From Nymphaea colorata (lineage: Eukaryota; Streptophyta; Magnoliopsida; Nymphaeales; Nymphaeaceae), in NCBI RefSeq assembly GCF_008831285.2, contig NC_045145.1:24924802-24988801 (forward strand): a stretch of 64,000 nucleotides of DNA. Direction: 5' to 3'. This document shows positions 1-10,659 of this stretch, in pieces (within the stretch, counting starts at the first letter, position 1; every line of letters starts with the position of its first letter). Made by a program: the position numbers and the translations under genes. The notes under the pieces were generated by a model. It made no database searches and had not been told where the DNA came from. It saw nothing but the letters and a program-made list of their open reading frames with translations.

Positions 1-129
1 GTTCATTTATTGTGGGTGCTACTGCTAGGGACTGGAAAAGATTGATGCATGACACTTTAGTTGACATGTACTCTGCTCTCCACCCAGAACGGGTTAGAGG
101 AAAAAAGGAAGGGCTTCAGCCTCCTCAGG

Positions 130-508
130 GCATTCATATAAACTAAAGCAAAAATACAGTTGTGAGATTAATTTAATCCAAACCATCAATCAGTAAAGAA
201 AACACGGTGACAAGAGCGTCATTTTCATCAGGATAGACCAAGGGTATTCGTATAAAATAAAGCAAAAAAATGTAGTTGGGATATGAATTTAATCCATAAT
301 ATCCACCAGTAAAAGAGACAAAGTGACCAGAACATCATTTTCTTTACGACAGACAAAGGGTATTCATACAAACTAAAAGCAAAAAAAAAAAAAAAAAAAA
401 AAAAAGACAGTTATAAATGAATTTAATCCAAAGCATCCAGCAGTCAAAAAGACAGTGATAAGAGAATAATTTTAATTACAACAGACCCAGAAGAATGGCT
501 GCAAGGTG
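130..508. repeat. Tandem array of about 115-bp units, 3 copies
   Basis: Three degenerate units start at about 130, 243 and 359. Each reads ggtattcNtanaaactaaagc, an A-rich run, cagttNtgaaatgaatttaatcca, a variable -cca-cagt- stretch and then gacaagagcatcattttcnttangatagac. The third unit has a 27-nt A run. The same unit recurs at 5047-5130 (single), 11970-12330, 12410-12470 (partial) and 13527-14170. It is noncoding. Confidence 0.8.
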
Positions 509-599
509 CATGACAATGACACTGGACTGCTTAATTGGATGCCGGTTTTAAGCACTAAAAGAGTGCACTGCTCATTCATTGAAGAAGAAGCCCCTTTGA

Positions 600-602
600 C
601 CC

Positions 603-633
<31 letters not shown>

Positions 634-646
634 TGTGTGCGTGTGT
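600..646. repeat. (CT)n(GT)n microsatellite
   Basis: A CT run is followed directly by a GT run interrupted by one GC. The equivalent tract at 14225-14263 in duplicate copy B has a different length. Confidence 0.9.
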
Positions 647-2303
647 GTTCATTCCATATGGTGACTTCAACTGATTTGGTGACATAGCTTCCTTTTATTG
701 CTGGAACATTGCCTAATTTCCATCTTTTGCCTGTCTGTGCAATTTATGGAGCAAGTTTGCTTAGCTTAACAACAAATGCATGGCGTGAAGCAGCAACCAC
801 AGTACTTTATATCTATTTCTTCAAACTTCCATCTGACATTTCCTAATTCGTTTTCTTCTACTTTACTTCATATGTGTCAATGCATGCATGCATGCATCTG
901 TGTATGTGTGTGTGAGAGAAAGAGAGATTGAAAAAGAGAGAGAGTCAGAGTGAGAGAAAAAAAGGAAACAGTTGAGTGACCAAAAAGGAGTCCACCCATG
1001 AGGAATGAGATTCCTTCACCAAAGAAATATTGTCTCAGAGACCCTAACCACCTAAACTTTTCATGTTGACATGACACCCCTAAACTTTTTCCCCTCTCTA
1101 TGTATCTTAAACTTCTTCTATATTCAACATTAATGGCACAAAAAGGTTTAAATACCAAGTCAATAATAGATTGTAGAATTTCACTTTCTATTTCTAGCTG
1201 AAAACAAGTCCTTCACCTCATTCCCCACACTAATTTTGAAGTTCTTGACGTTTGGAATATACTGTTGTGCATCATCTTCATTCCTACGTTCAGTTAGCCG
1301 GTACCACAATTTTTTTGAAGCAGAAAGCACTCTCTTGCTTGGGAGTCAAGAGCAAACACTTCTTTATGAGTAACAAACGTTATTACACATTACTGTTAGT
1401 TGGTTGAATCAGTTCATGTGATTGAACCACATTCCCATTGTGTTCCCAACTTATACATGTTGTGCCACTTTATTACACACACACACACACACACACATAT
1501 ACATATATATAAATATAAAATATGAGAAATAGTAACTAGCATTGGGGTCAAATGGCTGCCCATCCATTAGCAATGACTTTCTTGACCAAGAGTAGTACAC
1601 CTAATTAAAGGTACAACATACAATTCTTGATTGATATTCAAATTTGGTCATCCGGAATAAGGGGACAGACAAATTTTTAGCTCTTAAGGACTCATATCAC
1701 TGCACACCAGATATCAGCTTAACAACAGTTAATTTCCCATGTGCCACATGCCCAATTCTACCTGCAAAATTGGAAAAAGTGGTCACTCGGTTTGTGTGAA
1801 AATTGGAAAAAGTGATCACTCGGTTTGTGTGCATGCCTCAGGTGGGAACATTAAAAATTCTTTTACAATTATGAACAAAGTAAACAAGCACCTTTTTCAC
1901 CCTAAGTAAATCTTCCCTCCTACATTTTCTCTTTTTTAACTTGGGTATCTTTCTTACTGCAAATAAGTGAAAAGATAAAAGATTTATCTGAAGAAGAGAA
2001 AGGAACTGCAACTAAACAGAAAGATGCAGATCTGAAACGGGTGCAGTTGGTACACCCTTTTGACTTCAGGGAGGGTGCATGCACTGCCATTCAGGGACCT
2101 GTGGTTATAGCATCTACTGGGGTTCAGGCAAGGTAAACACTGTGGCTGTTAGGGGTATCAATAATTTTTAATAGTCACAATTAATGCCGTGGCTGTTGCA
2201 TAGAACAAACAAAGCAGATTTTTGCTTTAGCCAGTGATGATGACCAACCTGTTCCATTCACGTAAATGACCATGGCCGTTGTGCAAATGCACAAGCTGCA
2301 GAC

Positions 2304-2707
2304 TGATACAGCTGCTCACCGGATGAAGGAAATTGTGAAGATCATGCCAGCTCAAGGAATGAAGAAAATCATGAAGATCATGACAAATCAAACAAAAAGG
2401 CAACTATACCCGTTAGATTTGGAGTGACAAATCAAGGAAGAACACCTCACGAGGCAGGGAATCTAGGCAAGAAAAGTGGCAATGTATCCTCATCAAAGGA
2501 GAAAGAAATGATTATAGAAACTAGAAATTTAAGGAAGGATTGTTTGAATTTTAAACAAATCTGTAACAATCCCTCCAAGAAACATGTATAAATTATCTCA
2601 TCAAGGGAACCTCATATCCATCGTTTTTCTTGGTGTGAGAGACAGTGGACGTAGGATTCTTTTTAATCCGAACCACTTAAAATTTTAGTCTTGAATTTTT
2701 CCTTTCA
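2304..2707 (+). repeat. 5' LTR of the copia element
   Basis: The right end is fixed by CA at 2706-2707 followed at once by the primer-binding site. The left end is placed at TGATAC (2304) because the related solo LTR at 17140 begins TGATAAC and is bounded there by a target duplication. The two LTRs share blocks around -tgtataaa-t-at- and -gtaggatt-tt-ccgaaccac-. The length is about 404 bp, against 479 bp for the solo LTR. Confidence 0.7.
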
Positions 2708-2719
2708 TGGTATCAGAGC
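2708..2719 (+). other. Primer-binding site (initiator tRNA-Met)
   Basis: TGGTATCAGAGC directly follows the LTR end. This is the standard plant copia primer site, complementary to the 3' end of initiator methionine tRNA, where reverse transcription is primed. Confidence 0.95.
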
Positions 2720-2748
2720 ATAGTTCCGTGAGGATTAAAGATTTCTCC

Positions 2749-3735
2749 ATGGCTTCCGGTGCATCCTCTTCGTCCTTCATGGCAGCTAAGTATCCATATC
2801 CTTCAACAGTTAATGTTGCAAATTTTATCTCTATCAAAATCTCTCACAAGAATTACTTGCTTTGAAAAACCCAAATGCTTGGGCTGATTGGAAGCCAAGA
2901 CATGATGGGTTTTATTGATGGACAAATCTCCAAACCGACCTCTACCATTGAAATTGTTGAAAATGGAGAGGCCCGTTCTGTCCCAAATCCAGAATTCTTT
3001 GCCTGGAAAAAATCAGAACGACTTCTTAGAGGGTGGATCACTGGATCACTCTCAGAAGAAGTGCTAGGTCTTGTGGTTGGACTACAAAGCTCTGCTGAAG
3101 TCTGGAATGCTCTTATAATGGTCGTTGCTAGAGAATCAAAAGACTGAGAATTTCTGTTAAACAGAAAATTGCAGACTTTTCAAAAGCAAGATAAAACTGT
3201 TACTGAGTATATAACAGGTTTCAAAACCATATGTGATGAGTTGGCTGCCATTGGGAAACCTCTGTCAGATCAAGACAAAGTTTGTTGGCTCATAAATGGG
3301 CTTGGATCAGGTTATGAATTGTTTACGATGTCAATACTTTGACCTCCTATTCCTGCATATATTGATGTTGTTTCACTGCTTGAAAGCCACGACAACGTGA
3401 AAAACCTCCATGGGTTCCAACTCAATCCTAATGCTGTGTTCATAAGCCAGCAAGTTCAAGTTCAACCCTCTTACTCTCACAATTAAAGAGGATGTGATCA
3501 CTATAACAGAAAAAATAGTAGCTCTCACTTCAACTCACGAGGACGTGGATTTCCACCCGCTTCTCAATCTCGTCCCACCAACACTCCAGCCAATGTCGGA
3601 CGAAATACCACTCAATCTTCAGTCAAAGCAGTGTGTCAAATTTGCGGCTTGAGTAATCACACGGCATTCAAATGCTACCACAGATTCAATCAGGCGTATC
3701 AGCCCAAAGATCTTCCAAAAAATTTTTTCCACACT
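2749..3735 (+). pseudogene. copia gag (capsid, zinc knuckle), broken
   Basis: The start is the ATG at 2749, 29 nt after the primer site, with a Ser/Ala-rich N-terminus. The frame runs through a retrotransposon gag domain (WKKSERLLRGWITGSLSEEV near 3004-3063, then EYITGFKTICDELA near 3205) to a CX2CX4HX4C zinc knuckle beginning at 3634, which binds element RNA in the family. In-frame stops occur near 2862 (TGA), 3145 (TGA), 3341 (TGA) and 3484 (TAA). A 1-nt shift in the A/T run near 3718-3735 separates gag from protease. It is a dead copy of the structural protein of the transposon's particle. Confidence 0.85.
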
Positions 3736-3736
3736 T

Positions 3737-4583
3737 CAAGTTGCCGATCCTAATAATGCAGACTGGTATCCGGACACTGGCACAACTTCTCATGTTACAG
3801 ATGATCTAGGTAAACTGAAACATCTCATTAAATACCATGAAACTGATTCAGTTATGGTTGGAAACGGGCAGCGTTTACCGATAACTGATATTGGCTCTAC
3901 TAATATTGATCTTGGAAATACAACTCTCCGTGTTGATGATGTGTTGGTTGTTCCTGCGATAAAGAAAAATCTTATTTTTGTAAGTCAGCTTACGTCTTAT
4001 ATGCCCTATGTATTTGAGTTTACATCTGATTCATTTGTAATTAAGGACAAGGAAACCAATCAGACGATTGCCAAGGGAGCTAGACAGGATAACAGCAACG
4101 TCAGAAATTTGGAATAGTCACCTTGGGCATCCATCAGCTAAGATCATTGATTTTTTATCATCCAAGGGTAGAATAAATTTGACAGCAAAAAAGTCTATGT
4201 TTTCTATTTGTCAAAGTTGTCAATTGGGAAAAGCAACACGTTTGCCTTTTCTTCCATTAGATGATGAATATTATGAACCCTTTGAAATAATTCATTGTGA
4301 TCTTTGGGAACCAGCACCAGTTGATTCTTGTCAAAAAATTCGATATTATGCTCTCTTTGTTGATCACCACTCTCGATACTCCTGGATCTATCCATTAAAA
4401 TCTAAGTCTGATTTTTTTACAAAGTTTATGGAATTTCATAAAATGGTGACAACGCAATTCGGAAGATCTGTAAAAAATTTTCAAAGTGATGAAGGTGGTG
4501 AATTTAGGAGCGTTGTTTTTCTCTCTTATTTAAGAGAATATGGAATCAAACATCTCAAGGTTTGCCCAAAAACTCCTGAACAG
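3737..4583 (+). pseudogene. copia protease and integrase N-terminal half, broken
   Basis: The aspartic protease active site WYPDTGTTSHVT begins near 3764, followed by VGNGQRLPI and the LxxxFVSQL strand. A frameshift between about 4080 and 4110 moves the reading to the next frame. There the integrase zinc finger (HLGHPS then CQSCQLGK) and catalytic core follow, with IHCDLWEP supplying the first Asp near 4300 and FQSDEGGEF the second near 4490. The third acidic residue (Glu) is missing because the element ends after KTPEQ. In the family, protease cuts the polyprotein and integrase inserts the cDNA; neither can work here. Confidence 0.85.
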
Positions 4584-5046
4584 TCAGTAATACTTATTCC
4601 GACGGTTTTCTAACTTTTATTGGCATTTTCTGGCCGTTAGTAAAACTTTTTTTTTTTTGTTTTTGGCTCCTAACTGGTCATTTTCACCTGCAGAAATTTG
4701 TCTCCATGCCGTATTGGTGTATCAAGATGGCAACATGGATACTGGGACACACCAGGGTATTTACTTTCACTTGATTTTTTTCCAAGGTAATTTTCCTGCC
4801 TCCAAAACTAAAGCGCAACACAGATAGCCATATTGATTATGATATCATCACTTAATTGCTATTGACATTTTTATTCTTATTTCTTATGCAATATCTATGT
4901 AGCAGCTTCATGACAAGTTGTTTCTCGGTATTTTTCCTTTCGAAGAAGTTAAAAAGGAAGACTGGGGAGCCTTGATGTCCTCAAATATGGAAGAACCAAA
5001 CTCCTATGGGAACTAGATGGGTACTTTATTTGGCTATGGTATATCT
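4584..5046 (+). other. Unrecognised segment with two exon-like pieces
   Basis: Directly after the truncated copia lies non-copia sequence. A pyrimidine-rich tract ending cacctgcag (4693) precedes an open piece to 4755 that can read ICLHAVLVYQDGNMDTGTHQ. A second tract ending atgtagcag (4905) precedes 4906-5016, open for 36 codons to a TAG, starting LHDKLFLGIFPFEEVKKEDW. Both pieces have the balanced composition of exons and flank splice-like acceptors. However, the donor after the first piece (G then GTATTT) does not give a clean phase into the second. I do not recognise the protein. It may be a relic of a host gene into which the copia element jumped. Confidence 0.35.
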
Positions 5047-5130
5047 GTGGCTTCTGCCTATCTTACAAACTAATGCAAAAATGACAGTTGTGAAATGAAT
5101 TTAATCCAAAGCATCTACCAGCCAAGATCC
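5047..5130. repeat. Single stray copy of the 115-bp unit
   Basis: The stretch carrying aactaatgc, a short A run, cagttgtgaaatgaatttaatccaaagcatc and accagcc matches the unit at 130-508 and 11970-12330. Confidence 0.7.
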
Positions 5131-5185
5131 AAAATTTTGTTAGATGTTGGGTTTGAGAATACGGCACATACTCTGGCGAAAGCCT

Positions 5186-5187
5186 GG

Positions 5188-5218
<31 letters not shown>

Positions 5219-5240
5219 TTGTGTGTATGTGTGCCTGTGT
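5186..5240. repeat. (GT)n microsatellite with GTTT interruptions
   Basis: GT-rich tract. Open frames that cross it on either strand (Cys/Val or His/Thr repeats) are artefacts. Confidence 0.9.
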
Positions 5241-5244
5241 ACAT

Positions 5245-5810
5245 GTATAGATTTCTCCAATTGTCAAGATGCTCCGGCCTCTCCAACATAGCCTCATGCA
5301 GATATACACAGTCAAATGGGTACTAGCATCTGCTAACAATTAATCGAGTCACATGATAGCATGTTCACGTGAAAATATTGTGCTTGTGCGATGTTTACTT
5401 TAAGTGCTTACGTTCTACTACTTATACACCTCCCTCTCTAGTAATGGATATAGATATGATTTTTATCCAATGAATATACACGACACATATTAAAACATGT
5501 GAATGCAATAAAAATGCAAACTAGATCCAACTCCTATGTAGATATGCAAGTTTGAAACCATTTTGCCCCATTGCAAAGTAAAAATCTTATGTTATTTAAG
5601 TCGTTTATATTTTTATTATTAAAAAATATTTTAATAAGAAAATGACCAACTTAATATATGTTTCTCATCAAATAACTCTTAAGATCATATCTATGTGGTT
5701 AGATTGCCCAAAAATATTTTAATAATTATGTTTAATAGGTCTAGTTTTTGTCTTTTACCCAAGTGATCTGCTTTTCACCAACTTTCCTTTTATCTATATA
5801 TATATATATG

Positions 5811-5844
<34 letters not shown>

Positions 5845-6135
5845 CATAAAGAAAGAGTGACAGCAACAGTGCACTCAGATCTGATTGTAGAATGGATCAA
5901 TGATGCAGGTTCACACAGATCGGACCTTAGAATGGATCCAAGTCCATTTAGTTAGGAAGCTCTATTTAAATGAGCCCGTAAGTTCATTTGGAGTGAGTGA
6001 AGTTGATAATTAATTGAAAACACTAAATTTATTGTGCTTTCATTTGTACATGTTTCCTTCTTTTACATTCAATTTGTGCTCTTGTTCCTCACTAGATTTG
6101 TAGTTTTCCTTAGGGAATAGAGCTTATACTTTAAT
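5245..6135. other. Noncoding stretch with (TA)n tract
   Basis: AT-rich sequence with an interrupted TA microsatellite at about 5790-5846. A short direct repeat flanks 5875-5945 (agatctgattgtagaatggatc and agatcggaccttagaatggatc). I see no gene. Confidence 0.6.
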
Positions 6136-6139
6136 TATT

Positions 6140-7250
6140 GCTTCTGGTGATGGAGAGAGAGAGAGAGAGACGAGAAAATAGGAATCCATAACAAAATTTG
6201 AGGACAAAAAGTCAACTAGATACAAAAATGAACTGCAAAAACAAAATAGAAGAATAAAATACATGAGATAACAGCCCAATAAAACAAAATAAGAGAGGTG
6301 GTGAGAGAGTGGATAAGCAGCGCGGTAGAGTCACCCAGCAGCAAACGAAAGATGGTGTAGTGTCCGAATAGTAAAGTGGACATTCCCCTGGACAAAGCGT
6401 GTCACAAAATCTGGTGATGAGAAGCTGTCCCTAAAGACCCTATTGTTGCACTCTTCCCAAATGCGCCACCAAAAGCATATAAACAATAACCTCTAAATAT
6501 GACCCCAGGAAAAGGCGAATAGCTACAAACAAAAGAAGACGAAACAGTGGCAACAATACTATAAAAGAAAGGGCATGAGGTAAAAAGGTAAACCCGAGAC
6601 TCAGCTTTGGCGAGGTAGATGTGACACTAGTTAGCTAAACTACTGCCAAGTTGTTATAGGTAGTCAAAAGTATTAATGTGGCTACAAAAAGAAACCAGGC
6701 ATAAGCAATGGCACGAGGAGAGGGGCTAGGGGACTAAAGGGACTGGGGTGGGAGCGATGCGGTGGAAGAAACAAAGAAGGCCAGGTAGCAAGAAGAAAAA
6801 GTGAAACCACAAGAATACGAAAGAGGCCAGGATGGGGGGGTGGGGGTAAGTGATGGGAGGTCAACAAAGCGGAGAAAAAAGAGAAGGGCTGAAAGCTGAC
6901 AGGACCAAAAGTGGGAGGGTGAGGTCTGAGAGAGGGAAATATTTCAATCACTAGGTGATGGCAGATCATACTTGGAATATATGAAAAGGGTGATGGGAGA
7001 AAGCTCAGTTGTCAAACACCACCACCAAGAACACAATGAAGATTCACATGCCCAACTAAAGTTGGTAACCCCGGCACCCCCAAGATGATGCGGAAGGGCA
7101 ACCATGTCCCAATGTGCAAGGCAATCTGAGGGCCGATCATCAATCCAGATAAAGCTACGAATGATCTTATCAAACATTCTCAGGACATACACAAGAAGTC
7201 AAAAGACCATGAAAGCATGGAGGGAGACATACGCAAGACAATGCAAAGGA
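6140..7250 (-). mobile_element. LINE (non-LTR retrotransposon) 3' fragment
   Basis: Read on the minus strand, 7192-6944 encodes a segment typical of the end of a plant L1-type reverse transcriptase and its linker: FDKIIRSFIWIDDRPSDCLA, then WDMVALPHHLGGAGVTNFSW, then a Leu/Trp-rich stretch. Farther on, near 6470-6370, the minus strand gives EECNNRVFRDSF, the conserved zf-RVT tail (WxxRNNRxF). The 5' portion (endonuclease, RT core) is absent and the reading is frameshifted between these parts. LINE copies are usually 5'-truncated by incomplete reverse transcription, which fits. A (GA)n tract lies at each end (6155-6171 and 7271-7300). Confidence 0.7.
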
Positions 7251-7618
7251 AGACATCTCAGTGACAGCTGTGGGAGAGAGAGAGAGAGAGAGAGAGAGAT
7301 CTTTTGTTTTGTTAACAAATCATTCTTTTTGTTTACGTTCCAATGTTCAGCCGCTGAAGATTTGACCTTTTATTTTTATTTTTAGTTCTGAAATGTCTAA
7401 GGTGGCAGCTTAATGGTTCAGTTTTATTATTTTCCTTGTTTTCTTTTCAATGGAAAACATGACTAACTCTTCAAAAAGCAATAAGTTTTGCTCATGGGAG
7501 GAATGCATCAATATAAGTTGTGGCCACAATTTGATGAGCAAGAGAATCCGAAGGTTAAAATTTCCATTGTTTTTAGGGTCTCTACACTTCAATAAGTTAA
7601 AAAGGTACAGAAGGTTGC

Positions 7619-7744
7619 ATGGCAATCACCACCAGCAAGGCATATGATATTGAAGTAATGGTCAAAGCCCTGTCAGAGCATATACTTCATGTGTCTTCAC
7701 ACCTCCCTCTAGCCAAGTCAATCACTACTTGCCAACTGGCATGA
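7619..7744 (+). other. Small 41-residue open frame conserved at 25590-25712
   Basis: An ATG at 7619 opens a frame ending in TGA at 7742-7744. It begins MAITTSKAYDIEVMVKALSE and ends ITTCQLA. A clearly related stretch at 25590-25712 can be read in the corresponding frame (KAYEIEVMVKSLSEH, ending TYRLA then TGA). In both places it lies just beyond the 3' end of a CNL relic on the opposite strand. I do not recognise the peptide. It may be part of a larger repeat in the CNL 3' flank rather than a gene. Confidence 0.3.
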
Positions 7745-7754
7745 ATATGTGTCT

Positions 7755-10480
7755 CTAGTTGGGAGAGACCCCACACCCACTGAGGCACCCCATTGCCACT
7801 TCCATACACATGCAACTCTCCAATTTAGGCAAGTCACCAATCGTGTTGAGCCCATCACAGTCAGAAATATTCAAGGACTTCAACAAAGGCATGCTCGGCA
7901 ATGCACAGAATGTTGGGCATTCTCTGACCTGCAAATTTTCCAATGATTTAATTCCTATCACTGTTGCCAGCAATGGGCAATGTTCCAGGCATAGTGTCCG
8001 CAGGTCCACATAGTTGGTGTCCAAATACCACACTGGCCTATCTCTTTCATAATCACAAATTGCCAACCTCTCTATGCCATGTGGAGGTTCCAAAGCCTCC
8101 AGCAAACCCCTCTCCTCAGAAGCACTACCCACTCTGTCATCATCTCCCACCTTGAAGTACAATTCCACACCATTCAGTTCATGCCTCTCCTTGAGATGTA
8201 CCTTCTTTGCATCGATCACTTTCACCCTTCCTCCCCACAAACCTTCAATGGACAATTCCCCCTTTAGTTTGTTCAAGTCTTTTAGTTCATTAATATTTCA
8301 ACCTCTTGTCTTCCCTTTGTCATCGCATACCATAAACCTATGCAAGGTCCGTAAATTGGTAAGCTTCCCCAAGCCTTCAGCTACAAATTCCAAACACTTT
8401 GTTCCTTTCAGCCCAAGATACCTCAAGTTGCACAGTTCGCCCATTTCCTTGGGCAACTCTTCAATATCACTATGACTTAAATCCAATGTTTGCAAGTTAC
8501 GGAGCCTGCCGATTGAACTGGGCAATGGTCTCACTTTAGAATAGCTGAGATCGATATATTTTAGAAGTGAAAGGTCTTCAATGGACTTTGGCAACTCATG
8601 AATATTCTGACGTGCCCTCAATGACAACACCCTCAACCACTTGAAATTGGTTATGTGTTTAATATAAAAGAGAGGCAAGTGTAACTTGGAACCGGAACTG
8701 AAATCCGATTTTAAGTATATAATATAAGGCAGAGGGAAGTCTGACTTGGAATCAGCCAACAATGTGCACACCTTATTTGCTGTTTCCAAGGCATTAGGCT
8801 TGTGTCCCTCTGCATCATCGTGTACACTAAGTAATGACAGATGGTGGGTGTGCTCAGTAGCAGAGGCATGGCTATATTCCCTTCCACCTATATATAAGGC
8901 AAGGTCATGCAAAATGTTATGCAACGTGAGATGAGTGCCCTCATAACCATATCCACGCGCTTTTTCAATCAAGCATCAGTTCATCAGATCATCAATGTAT
9001 TGGTTTGCTGTCACTTCCACATCTATGCCTTCCTTTTCCTCTATCAATCCATGCGCCAACCATTGCCAGATCAATTTCTCCCTTTCAATCTTATAATCCT
9101 TTGGATAAATGCAGCAATACACAAAACAGCTCTTCAAATAATGCGGCAAGTCATCATAGCTCAGCATGAGACCTGAAAGAATTTTGACACCGATTTCAGC
9201 TGCAGGCATCTCCCATTCCCATATCTTACTACCCTCCACGAATTTCCAGTCTTTTGTATGCATTTCTTGGTACGCATCATCGTCCCTACTGTCTTAATCA
9301 CAAGCAGCAACCCACCACACTTCCTTACTATTCTCTCTCCAACATCTCTGATCCTATGCAGCACCAAATCTTCTTCTGTTTGGCTTGCCTCCTTTAGAAA
9401 CAACTCCCAGCTTTGGTCAAAACTACATTCTGGTAATTCATGGACATAAGAAGCACACATCCCTTTCGATACATTTTTCTTTCTACTGGTAATCAAAATA
9501 TTGCTCCCCATTGCACCCGCCATCAATGTTCCCTCTACCTCTTCCTCCCACCATTCTAGTTCCCACACATCATCTAGGACCAACAAAAATTTTCCTTTAA
9601 GAGCTCATTCTGTAATTGTGTGCACAACTCACTCATGGAACAATAAGGGTTTTCTCTAGATCCCTTGCACACTTCCCTTAGTATCTGCCGCACCAAAACC
9701 TTATGGTTTGGCTTCTCCGAAACACAAACCCACCATCTACATTTTCCAAAATGTTCTTCGACTTCTTTAAAGACCATTTTTGCAAGAGTTGTTTTGCCGA
9801 TTCCACCTTTTCCTACAATAGAAATAATAGAAATACCACCCTTCTGTGCCTTACTACTTTGTATAGAGTCATTCGACCAGAGCTTTTCTACTATCACCTT
9901 TTTATCATCCTCCCTCCCTGTAGGTGGTTGTACACCCATGTGATGGGTTGTCTCTTGGGGGTTGTCATGTTCACCACGAACAGGACCCTCACTACCAATA
10001 TCTCTTGGTGTTATTCTGAGCACATCCGCCATTATCTTATTTTTTTCTATTTTATCAAGCTTTTGGCTGATATTTTTAATATCAATTGCAAGGTTGTAGG
10101 AAGCAGATACATGTTCCTTAAAGCAAGAGCACAGAATGGTCCAGGGCTTCCTTACCTTGTTCCATGAAGTTATAGAATGCTTGTCCCTTTTGCAAATTGC
10201 AATTGTGCTTTGGTATCCTTCGATGATGTCCTGGGCATCATAGAAAATATCCTTCAGCTCTCTCTCCAGATCTCTGTTGCTCTCATTGCTGAAAAAGGGC
10301 TTGTGATCTGTGACTTTGAGGGCCTTCCCAAAGTATCTCAGCTTCTGCTGGAGCACCTCGAGATCATCTTTGGCATTCAAGATGAGGTCCACCTTTTCTT
10401 TCAACAAGCTGGTTACATCCCCCAACAGAATAGAAACAGGTGTTTACACAAGGGTGTTGATTACTGTTTGTCATCTCCTC
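7755..10480 (-). pseudogene. CC-NB-ARC-LRR (CNL) disease-resistance gene, broken
   Basis: An intracellular immune receptor of the RGA-like CNL family, a nucleotide-dependent switch that detects pathogen effectors. The minus strand shows a coiled-coil N-domain (FYDAQDIIEGY at residues 61-71 of the 10425-9574 frame, the EDVID-type region), GREDDKK (170-176), the P-loop GKGGIGKTT (205-213) and RNBS-A WWVCVSE. A frameshift near 9585 leads to kinase-2 LVLDDVWE, RNBS-B GSNILITSRKK, RNBS-C and a GLPL motif altered to CGGLLLV. A shift near 9270 leads to RNBS-D (LKSCFVYCCIYPKDYKI). In-frame TGA codons lie at 8976-8978 and 8298-8300. The MHD region reads LHNILHDLA, followed by LRRs. The start is uncertain: the frame meets TAA at 10444-10446 and no ATG fits. 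The LRR end is deleted, jumping near 7800 to a WGLSQLE-like remnant. No intron is evident. Confidence 0.92.
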
Positions 10481-10659
10481 CTCTGTTTTTTTCTTGGTGG
10501 AAGAAAGACATAGCAGAGGAAGAGAACTAGAAATCTGAAAATGGAAGAAGAGGAAGATGAAGGAATGCCAAACGAATTTAGGTCTACCATTGCTTAAATC
10601 TGAAAATGGAAGGAGAAGGAAGACGAAGGAAGTGCTCAACAGGCTGGCAAGGTCCATGA

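Larger units (their letters stand above)
1..2155. repeat. Segmental duplication copy A (paired with 11838-16135)
   Basis: This block matches 11838-16135 in the same orientation, with many small differences. Landmarks in the same order in both are the opening text near a stretch reading gacactttagttgacatg, a tandem array, a (CT)n(GT)n tract, a GA-rich tract after catgcatgcatg, a (CA/TA)n tract and a final stretch reading gtaaacac-gtggctgttagggg. The two copies diverge after about 2155 and 16135. No coding sequence is visible; the open frames here run through microsatellites. The block starts before the window, so its left boundary is unknown. Confidence 0.85.
2304..4583 (+). mobile_element. 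Ty1/copia LTR retrotransposon, 3'-truncated
   Basis: The order is 5' LTR, primer-binding site, gag, protease and integrase, the copia arrangement of domains up to integrase. Similarity ends in the integrase core, just after the second catalytic Asp region, at about 4583. Reverse transcriptase, RNase H and a 3' LTR of this element are not found downstream. The coding frame carries several stops and shifts, so the copy cannot move on its own. A related solo LTR lies at 17140-17618, showing that the family was active more than once here. Confidence 0.85.

Noticed and set aside
877-1158. Minus-strand frame of 93 codons, with a similar one at 14437-14766
   Set aside because: Both read through the GA tract and catgcatg repeat; the similarity only reflects the segmental duplication, and the frames differ by indels.
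5063-5339. Open frames on both strands through the GT tract
   Set aside because: They translate the microsatellite (Cys/Val or His/Thr repeats) and have no domain.
8074-8475. 133-codon plus-strand frame
   Set aside because: It is the antisense shadow of the CNL LRR region on the minus strand, which has clear family motifs.
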